Source of the DNA: JAAYBG01 sp964411675
Lineage (GTDB): Bacteria > Bacillota_I > Bacilli_A > ML615J-28 > CAG-698
Assembly (NCBI GenBank): GCA_964411675.1
Contig: CAYPLR010000007.1
Span: forward strand, 1-50,059
Direction: 5' to 3'
DNA length: 50,059 nucleotides
Shown one piece after another: positions 8,594-16,198 of the stretch. The notes under the pieces were generated by a model that was given only the letters and a program-made list of their open reading frames with translations, searched no databases and had not been told where the DNA came from. Within the stretch, counting starts at the first letter, position 1, and the number at the start of each line of letters is the position of its first letter. Made by a program: the position numbers and the translations under genes.

Positions 8594-8808
8594 CGTGCAT
8601 TTGCCTGTCAACCGTCATTTCCCACCGAAATGAGTTCATTCATCACTATCGGCAGGTCTCCTGGCTTGAGGGTCATCGCATACAATCTCATCTTCCCAAA
8701 AATATGGTGACTTTATTCTTGATTTATGCTCTTCTCTTACAGTAGCGGGGGCTGCTATGGTCTTTAACCATATTCTCTATTAATGCATTAAATGCAACCG
8801 ATAGCTAT
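8594..8808 (-). promoter_or_regulatory. Cobalamin riboswitch
   Basis: The minus strand carries the hallmark aptamer blocks in order: GGTTGCATTTAATGCATTAATAG, CAGCCCCCGCTACTGTAA, TTTTTGGGAAGATG, the near-invariant AAGCCAGGAGACCTGCC (about 8650-8666), and a GGTGGGAAATGACGG loop for the kissing interaction. A terminator follows, so B12 binding should stop transcription of the ECF operon. It fills most of the gap between tetR and ecfT; no clear promoter was identified, though TATGAT/TAAAAT-like text lies near 8825-8840. Confidence 0.95.
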
Positions 8809-8867
8809 AAATTTTCTTATACTTCTATTTTATCATACAAAAATGGCTTTTACCATATAAATATTAA

Positions 8868-8895
8868 AAAAGCTGCTCTTTAAAAAGCAGCTTTT
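8868..8895 (-). terminator. Terminator of tetR gene
   Basis: A perfect 10-bp inverted repeat (aaaagctgct/agcagctttt) with an 8-nt loop and a U-run. Its first arm overlaps the last codons of the gene. Confidence 0.85.
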
Positions 8896-9488
8896 GGTCC
8901 ATTAAATCCCATTTTAATAAAATCAATACAACTATTATAATATGATTTTATTTCATTCTCACTAGCTTGATTAGCTAGATATTTTTGTAAACAGAAAAAA
9001 CCAATCATTTTTATGATTTCAGCAAAGCTATTCATAGTTTTAGACTTTTGCTGTGCTTCTGGAAAATTAATGATTCCTACGGGATTTTGTTTTTCCATCA
9101 TGCCGGGATGCATTCTGGATTTCTTAGAATCGTTGAATAATGTTGAGAAAACATTAATTCTAAATTGACGATTTTCTTCACTAGTTAGTTTGTCAATTTC
9201 CATAGAAAATTTTAATTTTAAAGCTTCGTAAACGTCACCATTTTTTTCTTCTACGTATTTAATAAATCTCTTTTGATCAATACCATACATATAATTAATT
9301 AGATATATGAATAGATCATCAACATTTTCAAAGTACTGATAAAAACTACCACGGGGAATTTCAGCATCTTTTACAATGTTGGCAATAACAGCTTTTTCTA
9401 GAGGAACTCTAGAAAATTCTTTTTTTGCGGCACGCAAAATTCTCACCCTTTTTTCTTTGGGTAAGTTTGTAAATGTTCTTGTAGGCAT
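8880..9488 (-). CDS. TetR-family transcriptional regulator
   Basis: This is a 202-residue DNA-binding repressor. The N-terminal helix-turn-helix covers roughly residues 10-55 (RILRAAKKEFSRVPLEK, then IVKDAEIPRGSFYQYFENVDDL, the recognition-helix pattern of TetR). The C-terminal ligand and dimer domain has no recognisable subfamily features. It is monocistronic, with its own promoter and terminator. An 18-bp palindrome sits between the -35 and -10 boxes, which strongly suggests autorepression. No divergent gene shares the site, so other targets cannot be read from this window. Confidence 0.9.
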   Translation of the reverse strand: MPTRTFTNLPKEKRVRILRAAKKEFSRVPLEKAVIANIVKDAEIPRGSFYQYFENVDDLFIYLINYMYGIDQKRFIKYVEEKNGDVYEALKLKFSMEIDKLTSEENRQFRINVFSTLFNDSKKSRMHPGMMEKQNPVGIINFPEAQQKSKTMNSFAEIIKMIGFFCLQKYLANQASENEIKSYYNSCIDFIKMGFNGPKAAF

Positions 9489-9546
9489 TTTGTTCCTCCT
9501 TTACAATAAATTGGATTGCTCCATTTGATTCCACTGTTACTAATAT

Positions 9547-9575
9547 ATATTATCACAATTCACTTGAATTGTCAA
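9547..9575 (-). promoter_or_regulatory. tetR promoter
   Basis: -35 TTGACA (9570-9575), a 17-bp spacer and -10 TAATAT (9547-9552). The spacer contains the palindrome annotated separately. Confidence 0.85.
9555..9572. promoter_or_regulatory. Putative TetR autoregulatory operator
   Basis: acaattca-ct-tgaattgt is a perfect 8-bp inverted repeat with a 2-bp centre, lying between the -35 and -10 boxes and touching the -35. The size and placement fit a TetR-dimer operator. Confidence 0.75.
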
Positions 9576-9667
9576 TAATCATTTTGTATTTTTTTGTATT
9601 TATTTATATTTTGGAATATTATCACTTATAATCTTATTATACAGTTTAACCTTAATTGTTTCTTAAA

Positions 9668-9689
9668 AAAAGCGAATTGCTTCGCTTTT
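9668..9689 (-). terminator. Terminator of pgi
   Basis: A 9-bp stem aaaagcgaa/ttcgctttt with a 4-nt loop and U-run, directly at the pgi stop. Confidence 0.85.
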
Positions 9690-10981
9690 TAATATCCTGG
9701 TTTTCCTAATAATTCGAACATCTTCTTTTTGTATGCTTCTACTCCCTCTTGATTGAAAGGATTAACTCCTAATAGGTACCCACTAATTCCACAAGCAAAC
9801 ATAAAGAAATATAATAAAAAGCCGATATCATACTGCTCAATTTTATTTAGATTGATCACAATGTTAGGAACCTCTCCTTCAACATGAGCTTGAATTGTTC
9901 CTTCCATTGCTTTTTTTGCAATATAATCTAGTGACTTGTCAGCGATAAAATTAAGACCATCATAGTTGTTGTTATCGCGGTTTAAAACAACATTTTTTTC
10001 TGGATTTACTATATTGATGACTGTTTCAAATAGTTTTCTTTGTCCATCTTGTACATATTGTCCAAGCGAATGAAGATCGGTTGAATAGATGACACTTGCG
10101 GGGAATAACCCTTTATGATCTTTTCCTTCACTTTCTCCATACAATTGTTTCCACCACTCAGCGAAATATTTTAATTTAGGTTCGTGAGATACAAGGAGTT
10201 CGATGTCCTTACCACTTTTATAAAGAATATTTCTAATCGTTGCATATAGCAATGCATCATTATCCCAAAATAAAGCATTACTATAGGTTTGACGTGCATC
10301 CATAGCTCCTTTTAAAATCTCGTAGATATCGTATCCTGCACAAGCAATCGGTAACAATCCAACTGCTGTTAGTACCGAATAACGACCACCAATATCTTTA
10401 GGGATGAAAAATTCTTTATAACTACTTGTTTTTGCAATGCTATGTAAAACACTATTCTCTTCTGATGTAGTAACAAAAATTCGTTTGTTCGCTTCATCAC
10501 CATATTTTTCTTCTAATAATTCCTTTGCTAGACGAAAAGCAATCGCCGGTTCTGTTGTTGTTCCTGACTTAGAAATAACATTAATTGAAAAATCACGATG
10601 TTTTAAATATTCCAATAATTCAGCCGTATAGGTAGAAGAAAGAGTATGACCAGCAAAAATGATTTCTAGTCCCTTCATAGTCGGGTAATAATCATTGAGC
10701 ATGGAGATGACCGCTTTGGCTCCTAGATAAGATCCACCAATACCAATAACCAACAAGCATTCACTTTGTTCCTTAATGATTTCTGCTGTTTCACGAATAT
10801 CTTCGATTTCACCAGGACTAATTAAAACTGGCCAGTCAACCCAACCAATATAATCGTTTCCTACTCCTGTTTTATTTACTAATTTATTTAGTGCTAATAA
10901 GGCATCTTCTTGATACTCATTAATTTTTTCTTTATTGACAAACTTTAACACATTTGTATAATCAACTTTTAAAATACTCAT
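9689..10981 (-). CDS. pgi: Glucose-6-phosphate isomerase
   Basis: This enzyme interconverts glucose-6-phosphate and fructose-6-phosphate in glycolysis. The 430-residue length matches the short bacterial-type Pgi of Firmicutes. Recognisable blocks are IGIGGSYLGAKAV (about residue 80), the phosphate-binding ISKSGTTTEPAIAFR (about 138), GGRYSVLTAVGLLP and the C-terminal NPFNQEGVEAYKK with the catalytic Gln/Glu region. The start is separated by one base from the upstream S1-domain gene; the same yugI-pgi neighbourhood occurs in Bacillus. Its Shine-Dalgarno (AGGAAA) is distant, so it may depend on coupling to the upstream gene. Confidence 0.95.
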   Translation of the reverse strand: MSILKVDYTNVLKFVNKEKINEYQEDALLALNKLVNKTGVGNDYIGWVDWPVLISPGEIEDIRETAEIIKEQSECLLVIGIGGSYLGAKAVISMLNDYYPTMKGLEIIFAGHTLSSTYTAELLEYLKHRDFSINVISKSGTTTEPAIAFRLAKELLEEKYGDEANKRIFVTTSEENSVLHSIAKTSSYKEFFIPKDIGGRYSVLTAVGLLPIACAGYDIYEILKGAMDARQTYSNALFWDNDALLYATIRNILYKSGKDIELLVSHEPKLKYFAEWWKQLYGESEGKDHKGLFPASVIYSTDLHSLGQYVQDGQRKLFETVINIVNPEKNVVLNRDNNNYDGLNFIADKSLDYIAKKAMEGTIQAHVEGEVPNIVINLNKIEQYDIGFLLYFFMFACGISGYLLGVNPFNQEGVEAYKKKMFELLGKPGY

Positions 10982-10982
10982 A

Positions 10983-11327
10983 TTATTCGTTTTTCCTAAA
11001 CTGTTCCGATATAAATTTCGGCATTACTTTCTCTAATGATGTAAAGCCAATTGTATATTTAGGAATTTCTCCTTTCACTCCACGTGATTTATTCAGCGCT
11101 TTATAACTTAGTCTCAACTTTTTACCTTCTTCATCAACATCTAAAACTTTGAGCTTCACTTGTTGACCAATAGTTACATAGTCATTGATGCTTCTTACAA
11201 AATTATCGGAAAATTCAGATATATGAATTAATCCATCATAACTATCAACAGTAACAAAAGCACCATAGCCTAAAATGTTCGTTATTTTGCCGTAAACAAT
11301 TTCTCCTTTTTTAATCATTTTGCTCAC
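10983..11327 (-). CDS. S1 RNA-binding domain protein (general stress protein 13-like)
   Basis: A 114-residue protein with a single S1 OB-fold (about residues 5-75): GEIVYGKITNILGYGAFVTV, GLIHISEFSDNFV and VKLKVLDVDEEGKKLRLSYK. The remaining roughly 35 residues are basic and unassigned. Single-S1 proteins of this size (YugI/GSP13) associate with ribosomes or RNA in Firmicutes; the exact role is not established by sequence. A second in-frame ATG at codon 4 is possible. It is first in a two-gene unit with pgi. Confidence 0.85.
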   Translation of the reverse strand: MSKMIKKGEIVYGKITNILGYGAFVTVDSYDGLIHISEFSDNFVRSINDYVTIGQQVKLKVLDVDEEGKKLRLSYKALNKSRGVKGEIPKYTIGFTSLEKVMPKFISEQFRKNE

Positions 11328-11343
11328 CTATTATCCTAATTGT

Positions 11344-11372
11344 ATTATAGCATAAAAGATTTTCTTTGTTAA
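11344..11372 (-). promoter_or_regulatory. Promoter of S1 protein-pgi unit
   Basis: -35 TTAACA (11367-11372), a 17-bp spacer and -10 TATAAT (11344-11349). It lies directly after the end of the upstream radical SAM gene. Confidence 0.75.
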
Positions 11373-11373
11373 G

Positions 11374-12210
11374 TCAATTTTTTCCGAAGCGAAGACGATA
11401 ACTACACTTCTGGCAAAGTTCTTCAACGACTTTTCTGTTTTCAAATCCATTTTTCATTTCTAAAAAGCGAGGTTTGGCAAGAATCTCTGTTAGATTTTCC
11501 TCAAATATATTGCCCAGCTTTACAATTCCTTCTGCATCTAAGCAGCATGGAACAACATCTCCATTTGCAAGAACTGCAATTTGATCTCTTGTTCCCAAAC
11601 AACTTCCTGTATCAGAAACAAAGGGTGAAGCTAAATTAGGCCAAGAAAATTCCTCATCGCAAGAAATATAAACCTGCTCAATAATACTTTTATTACCTAT
11701 TATTATTTTTTGATTTAACTTGCTTTCGAAGTAATTCAAAATGGTTTTATTCAATTCTTCATTTTTAATCCAAAGTCTTAATGAAACAAAGAAACTTCTT
11801 TTTTGGGAGACATTATTAATAAAGTCATAAATATGATCTAAATATATTTCTCTCTCCTCATCATGAAAGCACACTAGAGAATGAAGAGAAATATTAACCT
11901 GATGAATTGCCTTACTTGCAAATAAAGTTTCCTTGACTTTATTGATCATGACTCCATTTGTTGTTATATTTACTTTTATATTGTTTGCTTCTGCAATAGA
12001 TAAAATCTCCATAAATTGGGGATGAATCAATGGTTCCCCCTTCACATGGAGATAAATATAATCGCTATATTCTTTTATCTGTTTTACAGTTTCATCAAAC
12101 TTTTGGGCTGTCATAATCGTTTTAGGCTTGTTTGTTTGTGAACAAAACGGACATTTCAAGTTGCATACATTGGAAATTTCTATATAAACTTTTTTGAATT
12201 GCTTTTTCAT
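11374..12210 (-). CDS. Radical SAM/SPASM-type protein
   Basis: A 278-residue radical S-adenosylmethionine enzyme. The CX3CX2C cluster motif is at C16, C20 and C23 (VCNLKCPFCSQ); HVKGEPLIHPQF resembles the GGEP SAM-binding strand, with KGEP in place of GGEP. The C-terminal part has SPASM-like cysteines C204, C222, C223, C266 and C269 (VPCCLDA; LCQKC), which usually hold auxiliary Fe-S clusters. SPASM enzymes often modify peptides, but no precursor peptide was found nearby. It is the third gene after nfu, an iron-sulfur carrier, and a small membrane protein, suggesting cluster supply in the same transcript. Substrate unknown. Confidence 0.88.
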   Translation of the reverse strand: MKKQFKKVYIEISNVCNLKCPFCSQTNKPKTIMTAQKFDETVKQIKEYSDYIYLHVKGEPLIHPQFMEILSIAEANNIKVNITTNGVMINKVKETLFASKAIHQVNISLHSLVCFHDEEREIYLDHIYDFINNVSQKRSFFVSLRLWIKNEELNKTILNYFESKLNQKIIIGNKSIIEQVYISCDEEFSWPNLASPFVSDTGSCLGTRDQIAVLANGDVVPCCLDAEGIVKLGNIFEENLTEILAKPRFLEMKNGFENRKVVEELCQKCSYRLRFGKN

Positions 12211-12212
12211 GC

Positions 12213-12623
12213 TTATTTTTTTAATGGTGTCGATGTTTTTGTTGAAGGGGCTAAAATATAAACAGCACTAAGCATTGCTCCTAACATACATATTTGAGCA
12301 GTACTTAAATTCCATGTAACAAGAATTAAAACTGTTCCTACCACAAGGACAGCAACACCAACAATAATTTTTATCTTCATTTTTTTTGCTACATATGCGC
12401 CGCTTGTGTATTCTCTAACAAGTGAAGCTAATGGTATTAAGAAAGTAAACATATAAAAAGAAACTAAATATCTGAAAATCCATGTTTGAATTAGTTCTTC
12501 TTCAGGTAATACATTTCCTGAAGAATCTTTTGTTTTAAATATTAAAAATGCAGCTAATAAAATAACTACACAAATAATCAAACAAGTATTATAAAATGTT
12601 TTACCAAATTTTACTTTGTACAT
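12213..12623 (-). CDS. Small four-helix membrane protein, unknown function
   Basis: I do not recognise the family. The 136-residue protein has four predicted membrane segments at about residues 10-28, 48-66, 83-102 and 108-125, short loops, and a Lys/Thr-rich C-terminus. It lies between nfu and the radical SAM gene with gaps of 21 and 2 nt, so the three are likely co-transcribed. It might anchor or export something made by its neighbour, but this is inference from position alone. Confidence 0.75.
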   Translation of the reverse strand: MYKVKFGKTFYNTCLIICVVILLAAFLIFKTKDSSGNVLPEEELIQTWIFRYLVSFYMFTFLIPLASLVREYTSGAYVAKKMKIKIIVGVAVLVVGTVLILVTWNLSTAQICMLGAMLSAVYILAPSTKTSTPLKK

Positions 12624-12644
12624 ACTTTTTTTCCTATTTCTTTC

Positions 12645-12884
12645 TTATTCGGCAATATTTTCTACGCCGATGATACCTGGCACTTCTTCTAATAAAAATG
12701 CTTCTATACCGTCTTTAAGTGTATTGTCAATACTAGAACATCCAACACATGCACCTAACATTTTCACATATACAATTCCTTCTTCAATCCTAATAAATTC
12801 AACATCACCACCATCACGTTGTAAATAAGGACGAATTTTATCTAAAATTGTTTTTACTTTATTTTCTATTTCTACTTTGTTCAT
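12645..12884 (-). CDS. nfu: NifU C-terminal (Nfu) iron-sulfur carrier
   Basis: This 79-residue protein is a stand-alone Nfu domain that carries Fe-S clusters to target enzymes. The family core is complete: RPYLQRDGGDVEFI near the N-terminus and the CVGC cluster-binding motif (GACVGCSSIDNTLKDGIE). I start at the ATG at 12884, which has AAAGGAA 8-9 nt upstream. The frame continues to 12923, but that extension overlaps the -10 box. It is the first gene of a unit with a membrane protein and a radical SAM protein. Confidence 0.92.
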   Translation of the reverse strand: MNKVEIENKVKTILDKIRPYLQRDGGDVEFIRIEEGIVYVKMLGACVGCSSIDNTLKDGIEAFLLEEVPGIIGVENIAE

Positions 12885-12912
12885 AATAGGTTCCTTTCTA
12901 AATCTATCATAT

Positions 12913-12941
12913 ATTATACTCATTATGCATAAAAATGTAAA
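12913..12941 (-). promoter_or_regulatory. Promoter of nfu unit
   Basis: -35 TTTACA (12936-12941), 17-bp spacer, -10 TATAAT (12913-12918). Confidence 0.75.
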
Positions 12942-12959
12942 GTGATATGCAAACCAAAC

Positions 12960-12980
12960 AAAAAAAAGGGCTTTTGCCCT
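12960..12980 (-). terminator. Terminator after ispF
   Basis: A short GC-rich stem agggc/gccct with a 4-nt loop followed by a long U-run on the minus strand, overlapping the ispF stop. Confidence 0.75.
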
Positions 12981-13476
12981 AAAGTCTTTTCAATTCCTTT
13001 TTCTTTGCAATTAGAACAACTGCTTCTGCGGCTACTCCTTCACTACGGCCAATATAACCTAATTTTTCACCTCTAGTTGCTTTAATATTAACTTGCGATT
13101 CTTCAATATCTAATAGTGTGCTAATATTTTTCTTCATATCGGCTATGTATGGACGTAGCATTGGTTCTTCAATGAAAACTGTAGCATCAATATTAACCAA
13201 AGAATAATGGTGTTGAAGTAACATTTTTTTAACTTCAACAATAAAATAACTAGATTGCTTGTCTTTATATTGGGGATCCTTATCAGAAAAGTGTGTTCCT
13301 AAATCTCCTAATCCCAAAGCTCCGATAATCGCTTCCGCAATTGCATGCAATAAACAATCTGCATCAGAGTGTCCTAACAACCCTTTTATATAGGCGATTT
13401 CAATTCCTCCTAAAATCAGTTTTCGATTGCTTTCTAAGCGATGAATATCATAAGAATGCCCTATTCTATAGTTCAT
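12979..13476 (-). CDS. ispF: 2-C-methyl-D-erythritol 2,4-cyclodiphosphate synthase
   Basis: This zinc-dependent enzyme of the MEP isoprenoid pathway cyclises CDP-ME 2-phosphate. The family starts with RIGHSYDIHRL (metal ligands in the DxH motif) and continues with GHSDADCLLHAIAEAIIGALGLGDLGTHF, which is diagnostic; INIKATRGEKLG-like text closes the active site. I start at the ATG at 13476 (165 aa). The GTG three codons upstream is part of the Shine-Dalgarno AGGTG. The start overlaps the ispD stop, so translation is coupled, and a terminator follows. Confidence 0.95.
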   Translation of the reverse strand: MNYRIGHSYDIHRLESNRKLILGGIEIAYIKGLLGHSDADCLLHAIAEAIIGALGLGDLGTHFSDKDPQYKDKQSSYFIVEVKKMLLQHHYSLVNIDATVFIEEPMLRPYIADMKKNISTLLDIEESQVNIKATRGEKLGYIGRSEGVAAEAVVLIAKKKELKRL

Positions 13477-14155
13477 TATCTTCACCTAAAATTTTTGTAA
13501 TATACTTGATATCTTCAAGTGTAGTTACTTTTAGATTATAAGGACTTCCAGATACAATTACAGGACTTACATTATCATATTTTTCTAAAAGGCTCACATC
13601 ATCATAAGCAATAAAATCTTCTTTCGTTGCTTTTATCAGCGCATCAATCATGCTTTGACGATAAACTCCTTGTGGTGTTTGTACTAGATATAATTTTTGG
13701 CGATCTAGGGTTATCAATTGTCCTTTTTCCATTTCCTTAATGGTGTCTTGTGCTTTATATCCCAAACAACATGGATTGCCTTTTTTTAGCTCTTGATAGA
13801 CCGCTTGAATGTCGATTTGTTTTATCATCGGGCGTGCTCCATCATGAATTAACACCAAATCCTTTGTAACTGCAAGTAATCCTTGATAAACACTCTCTTG
13901 TCGAGTTGTTCCACCCATCACTAATTTCAGTTTTGTTTGAGGAATATCATAGGTATAACTATCCACTAATTCTCTTTCGCTTTCTCGATAAACAAGAATA
14001 ATTTTATCACATTGTGGTACTTTTAAAAATTCATCTAGTGAATAGCGAAAGATAGGTTTTCCATTGATAATATGAAAGTTTTTATTATAAGAAAGCTGGG
14101 AACGAGAACTACTTCCTGCGATTAAAATAATCGCTTCAAATTTTTCGCTTATCAT
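13466..14155 (-). CDS. ispD: 2-C-methyl-D-erythritol 4-phosphate cytidylyltransferase
   Basis: This MEP-pathway enzyme transfers CMP from CTP to methylerythritol phosphate. The 229-residue protein shows the GT-A nucleotidyltransferase start AIILIAGSSSRSQ, in which the usual Gly/Arg-rich loop is SSSR, followed by LVMGGTTRQESVYQGL and LIHDGARPMI. It overlaps the upstream membrane protein by 20 nt and ispF by 11 nt. IspF and Dxr of the same pathway are in the window, so the MEP route appears functional. Confidence 0.94.
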   Translation of the reverse strand: MISEKFEAIILIAGSSSRSQLSYNKNFHIINGKPIFRYSLDEFLKVPQCDKIILVYRESERELVDSYTYDIPQTKLKLVMGGTTRQESVYQGLLAVTKDLVLIHDGARPMIKQIDIQAVYQELKKGNPCCLGYKAQDTIKEMEKGQLITLDRQKLYLVQTPQGVYRQSMIDALIKATKEDFIAYDDVSLLEKYDNVSPVIVSGSPYNLKVTTLEDIKYITKILGEDNEL

Positions 14156-15707
14156 ATAAAAACTCGTTATTAATATCTACACGATATTTATCAAATTGAT
14201 AATTGGGGCGCTCTTCTCGCTTTTCTCGATATATACTGAATGGTCTACCATAATCAGGATTTGTTGCATAAGATAATGCTTCATAACCAGCAACAATAAA
14301 CCTCTCTGGACTTGGATTAAGGATACTTTCACTCTTTACAATTCCCAATGCATTACTCATTTGATATTTATTTCCATTAAAGACAATTTGCATGTTCAAC
14401 AAATCAGAAACATTGCTATTAATTTCGCTAACGATTCTTTCATAATCTGCAGTTCCTGCAAACAACAAACAATAATCAACATTAGAAAGTTTATAAACCC
14501 GTGTTTGATTTAGTTTCGTCGATGTCAGTTGAGCAAAGTAGCGATCAGTTAATATATTAGCTACATCTTTACCCAATTTTTCAGCGTAACTAGCAATCTT
14601 TTTTAATGTCATAAACACTAGAACAAAACTACGATTATTATCTTGATTGGCCTTAATTTCATTTTCCAAAGCTTCTTTTGGCAAGTATTTCATTTGGCGT
14701 GGTGAAAATTTTGCCCAATGAATGATGTTATAAACGTACATTCCTTCAAAGGTTCTCGTTTCTTCAAACCATTCAATTCCGTTTATTGTTTTTAAACGAT
14801 AATAATATTTATTGCTTCCTTCTTTTTGAGTTGACATTCGCTTATAACTACCCACGTCTTCTTCAACAATATAATTCAACAAGCCATCCGCAGTAATAAC
14901 ATCCTCATTGATACCTATGGCTTTTTTCATCGCATCGGTAAGAATGTAATGATTATTTACACTATCAAAATAGGCTAATGGCTCATTTAAAGAATCAAAG
15001 AAATTAAACATATGAGAAGCATATTCTTTCATAACAGTATCTTTATATAATTGAGTTGGTGTTAACTTTTGATTATATAGTAAATATCCTCGTAGTTTCC
15101 CATTCTCATTGATCATTGATTTCACCATTTCTTCTTTTACTGAAGCAAAATCATTGAATATGATTTCAATATTAAATGTTTTTTCACCAAACTCTCGTAA
15201 ATGGTTCATAAATTTCTTATATGACATTGTTTCCCCATCACAAACAATGTTCTTTACAAGACGATACCATCTTTTCTTATTGTGATAATCTTTTGGTAAG
15301 ATATCGTAAAATTGATTAGTAAACATCAATAGTTTTGATCTTTTATCAAAATAAGCATAGATATTACTTTCAATATTGGATGGTGTAAGTTCATAAAATT
15401 TCATTTTATTCTTATATTTTAATGCTCTTATTAAAATGATAACATATAGTAATAAGCAAGCGAAAACCAATTCAACCACTGCCCAAGCAATCAAATTAAT
15501 TCCCAGTAATAATATGATTAACTCCCGGGTTAAATACTTTGTGAAAAAAGCTAGACCTAGTGACAATAAAATAACCAATGTCTCAAGAATTGGAATTCTT
15601 TTAAAAAGCACAATCGTTGATATATATAATAGGCCTAAAATTATAAATGCTAAAATAGCAATATCATTTTGCTTTTGAATGATAAAATTTATGATATTTT
15701 CTAGCAT
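14136..15707 (-). CDS. Membrane protein with PAS-like and degenerate GGDEF domains
   Basis: The 523-residue protein begins with about three membrane segments (residues 15-36, 38-60, 70-95). A cytoplasmic region follows with a possible PAS-like fold near residues 230-330 (LNEPLAYFDSVNNHYILTDAMKK). Residues about 355-480 follow the GGDEF domain layout: VLVFMTLKKIASYAEKLG, then ILTDRYFAQLT, then RVYKLSNVDYCLLFAG. At the signature position GGDEF is replaced by NVDYC (about 407-411), so diguanylate cyclase activity is unlikely; it may bind a nucleotide or serve as a scaffold. It lies between mgsA and ispD and is co-transcribed. The start has a good AGGAGGG site. Confidence 0.75.
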   Translation of the reverse strand: MLENIINFIIQKQNDIAILAFIILGLLYISTIVLFKRIPILETLVILLSLGLAFFTKYLTRELIILLLGINLIAWAVVELVFACLLLYVIILIRALKYKNKMKFYELTPSNIESNIYAYFDKRSKLLMFTNQFYDILPKDYHNKKRWYRLVKNIVCDGETMSYKKFMNHLREFGEKTFNIEIIFNDFASVKEEMVKSMINENGKLRGYLLYNQKLTPTQLYKDTVMKEYASHMFNFFDSLNEPLAYFDSVNNHYILTDAMKKAIGINEDVITADGLLNYIVEEDVGSYKRMSTQKEGSNKYYYRLKTINGIEWFEETRTFEGMYVYNIIHWAKFSPRQMKYLPKEALENEIKANQDNNRSFVLVFMTLKKIASYAEKLGKDVANILTDRYFAQLTSTKLNQTRVYKLSNVDYCLLFAGTADYERIVSEINSNVSDLLNMQIVFNGNKYQMSNALGIVKSESILNPSPERFIVAGYEALSYATNPDYGRPFSIYREKREERPNYQFDKYRVDINNEFLYDKRKI

Positions 15708-15718
15708 AGTTATCCCTC

Positions 15719-16072
15719 CTATCTAACTAATAAAGTAGCTGTTTTTTTGTTTGTTGCCAAAGGAATTTCATAAACATCACATAGTCGTAATAAAGCAGAC
15801 ACATCAGGCTCGTGTGGTTGTGCTGTCAGTGGATCACGAAAGAAAAAAACAAGATCCACTTCTCCATTAGCAACACGTGCACCGATTTCTTGATCACCAC
15901 CAAGCGGTCCTGACTTGTGACAATGTATTTTTAGATTAGTGTGTTCCATAATTAGTTTTCCTGTTGTTCCAGTTGCATAAAGAATGTGATGACTTAAATA
16001 TTCCTCATTTTCTTTTGCAAAAGCAAGCATATCTGGTTTTTTCTTGTCATGAGCAATCAAAGCTATTCTCAT
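15719..16072 (-). CDS. mgsA: Methylglyoxal synthase
   Basis: This enzyme converts dihydroxyacetone phosphate to methylglyoxal and phosphate, a bypass of lower glycolysis under phosphate stress. The 117 residues cover the whole family: IALIAHDKKKPDM, TGTTG, the catalytic-Asp block SGPLGGDQEIGARVA, FFRDPLTAQPHEPDV and PLATNKKTA. It is first gene of a unit with the PAS/GGDEF-like protein, ispD and ispF, 11 nt before the next gene. The co-location with ispD/ispF is not functionally obvious. Confidence 0.95.
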   Translation of the reverse strand: MRIALIAHDKKKPDMLAFAKENEEYLSHHILYATGTTGKLIMEHTNLKIHCHKSGPLGGDQEIGARVANGEVDLVFFFRDPLTAQPHEPDVSALLRLCDVYEIPLATNKKTATLLVR

Positions 16073-16095
16073 AGATTTCCTCTTCCTTTTATATT

Positions 16096-16123
16096 ATTAT
16101 ATCATGTTTTTCTAATAAAACAA
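16096..16123 (-). promoter_or_regulatory. Promoter of mgsA-ispD-ispF unit
   Basis: -35 TTGTTT (16118-16123), 16-bp spacer, -10 TATAAT (16096-16101). Confidence 0.65.
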
Positions 16124-16162
16124 ATGTTGTTTATGGAAATAGCCATATATTTTTCTATTCTT

Positions 16163-16194
16163 AATAAAAAAGATTTAAGGTTTCCCCTAAATCT
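16163..16194 (-). terminator. Terminator after cdaA
   Basis: agatttaagg/cctaaatct forms a 9-bp stem with one bulged base and a short loop, followed by UUUUUU on the minus strand. It separates cdaA from mgsA. Confidence 0.75.
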
Positions 16195-16198
16195 ATGT

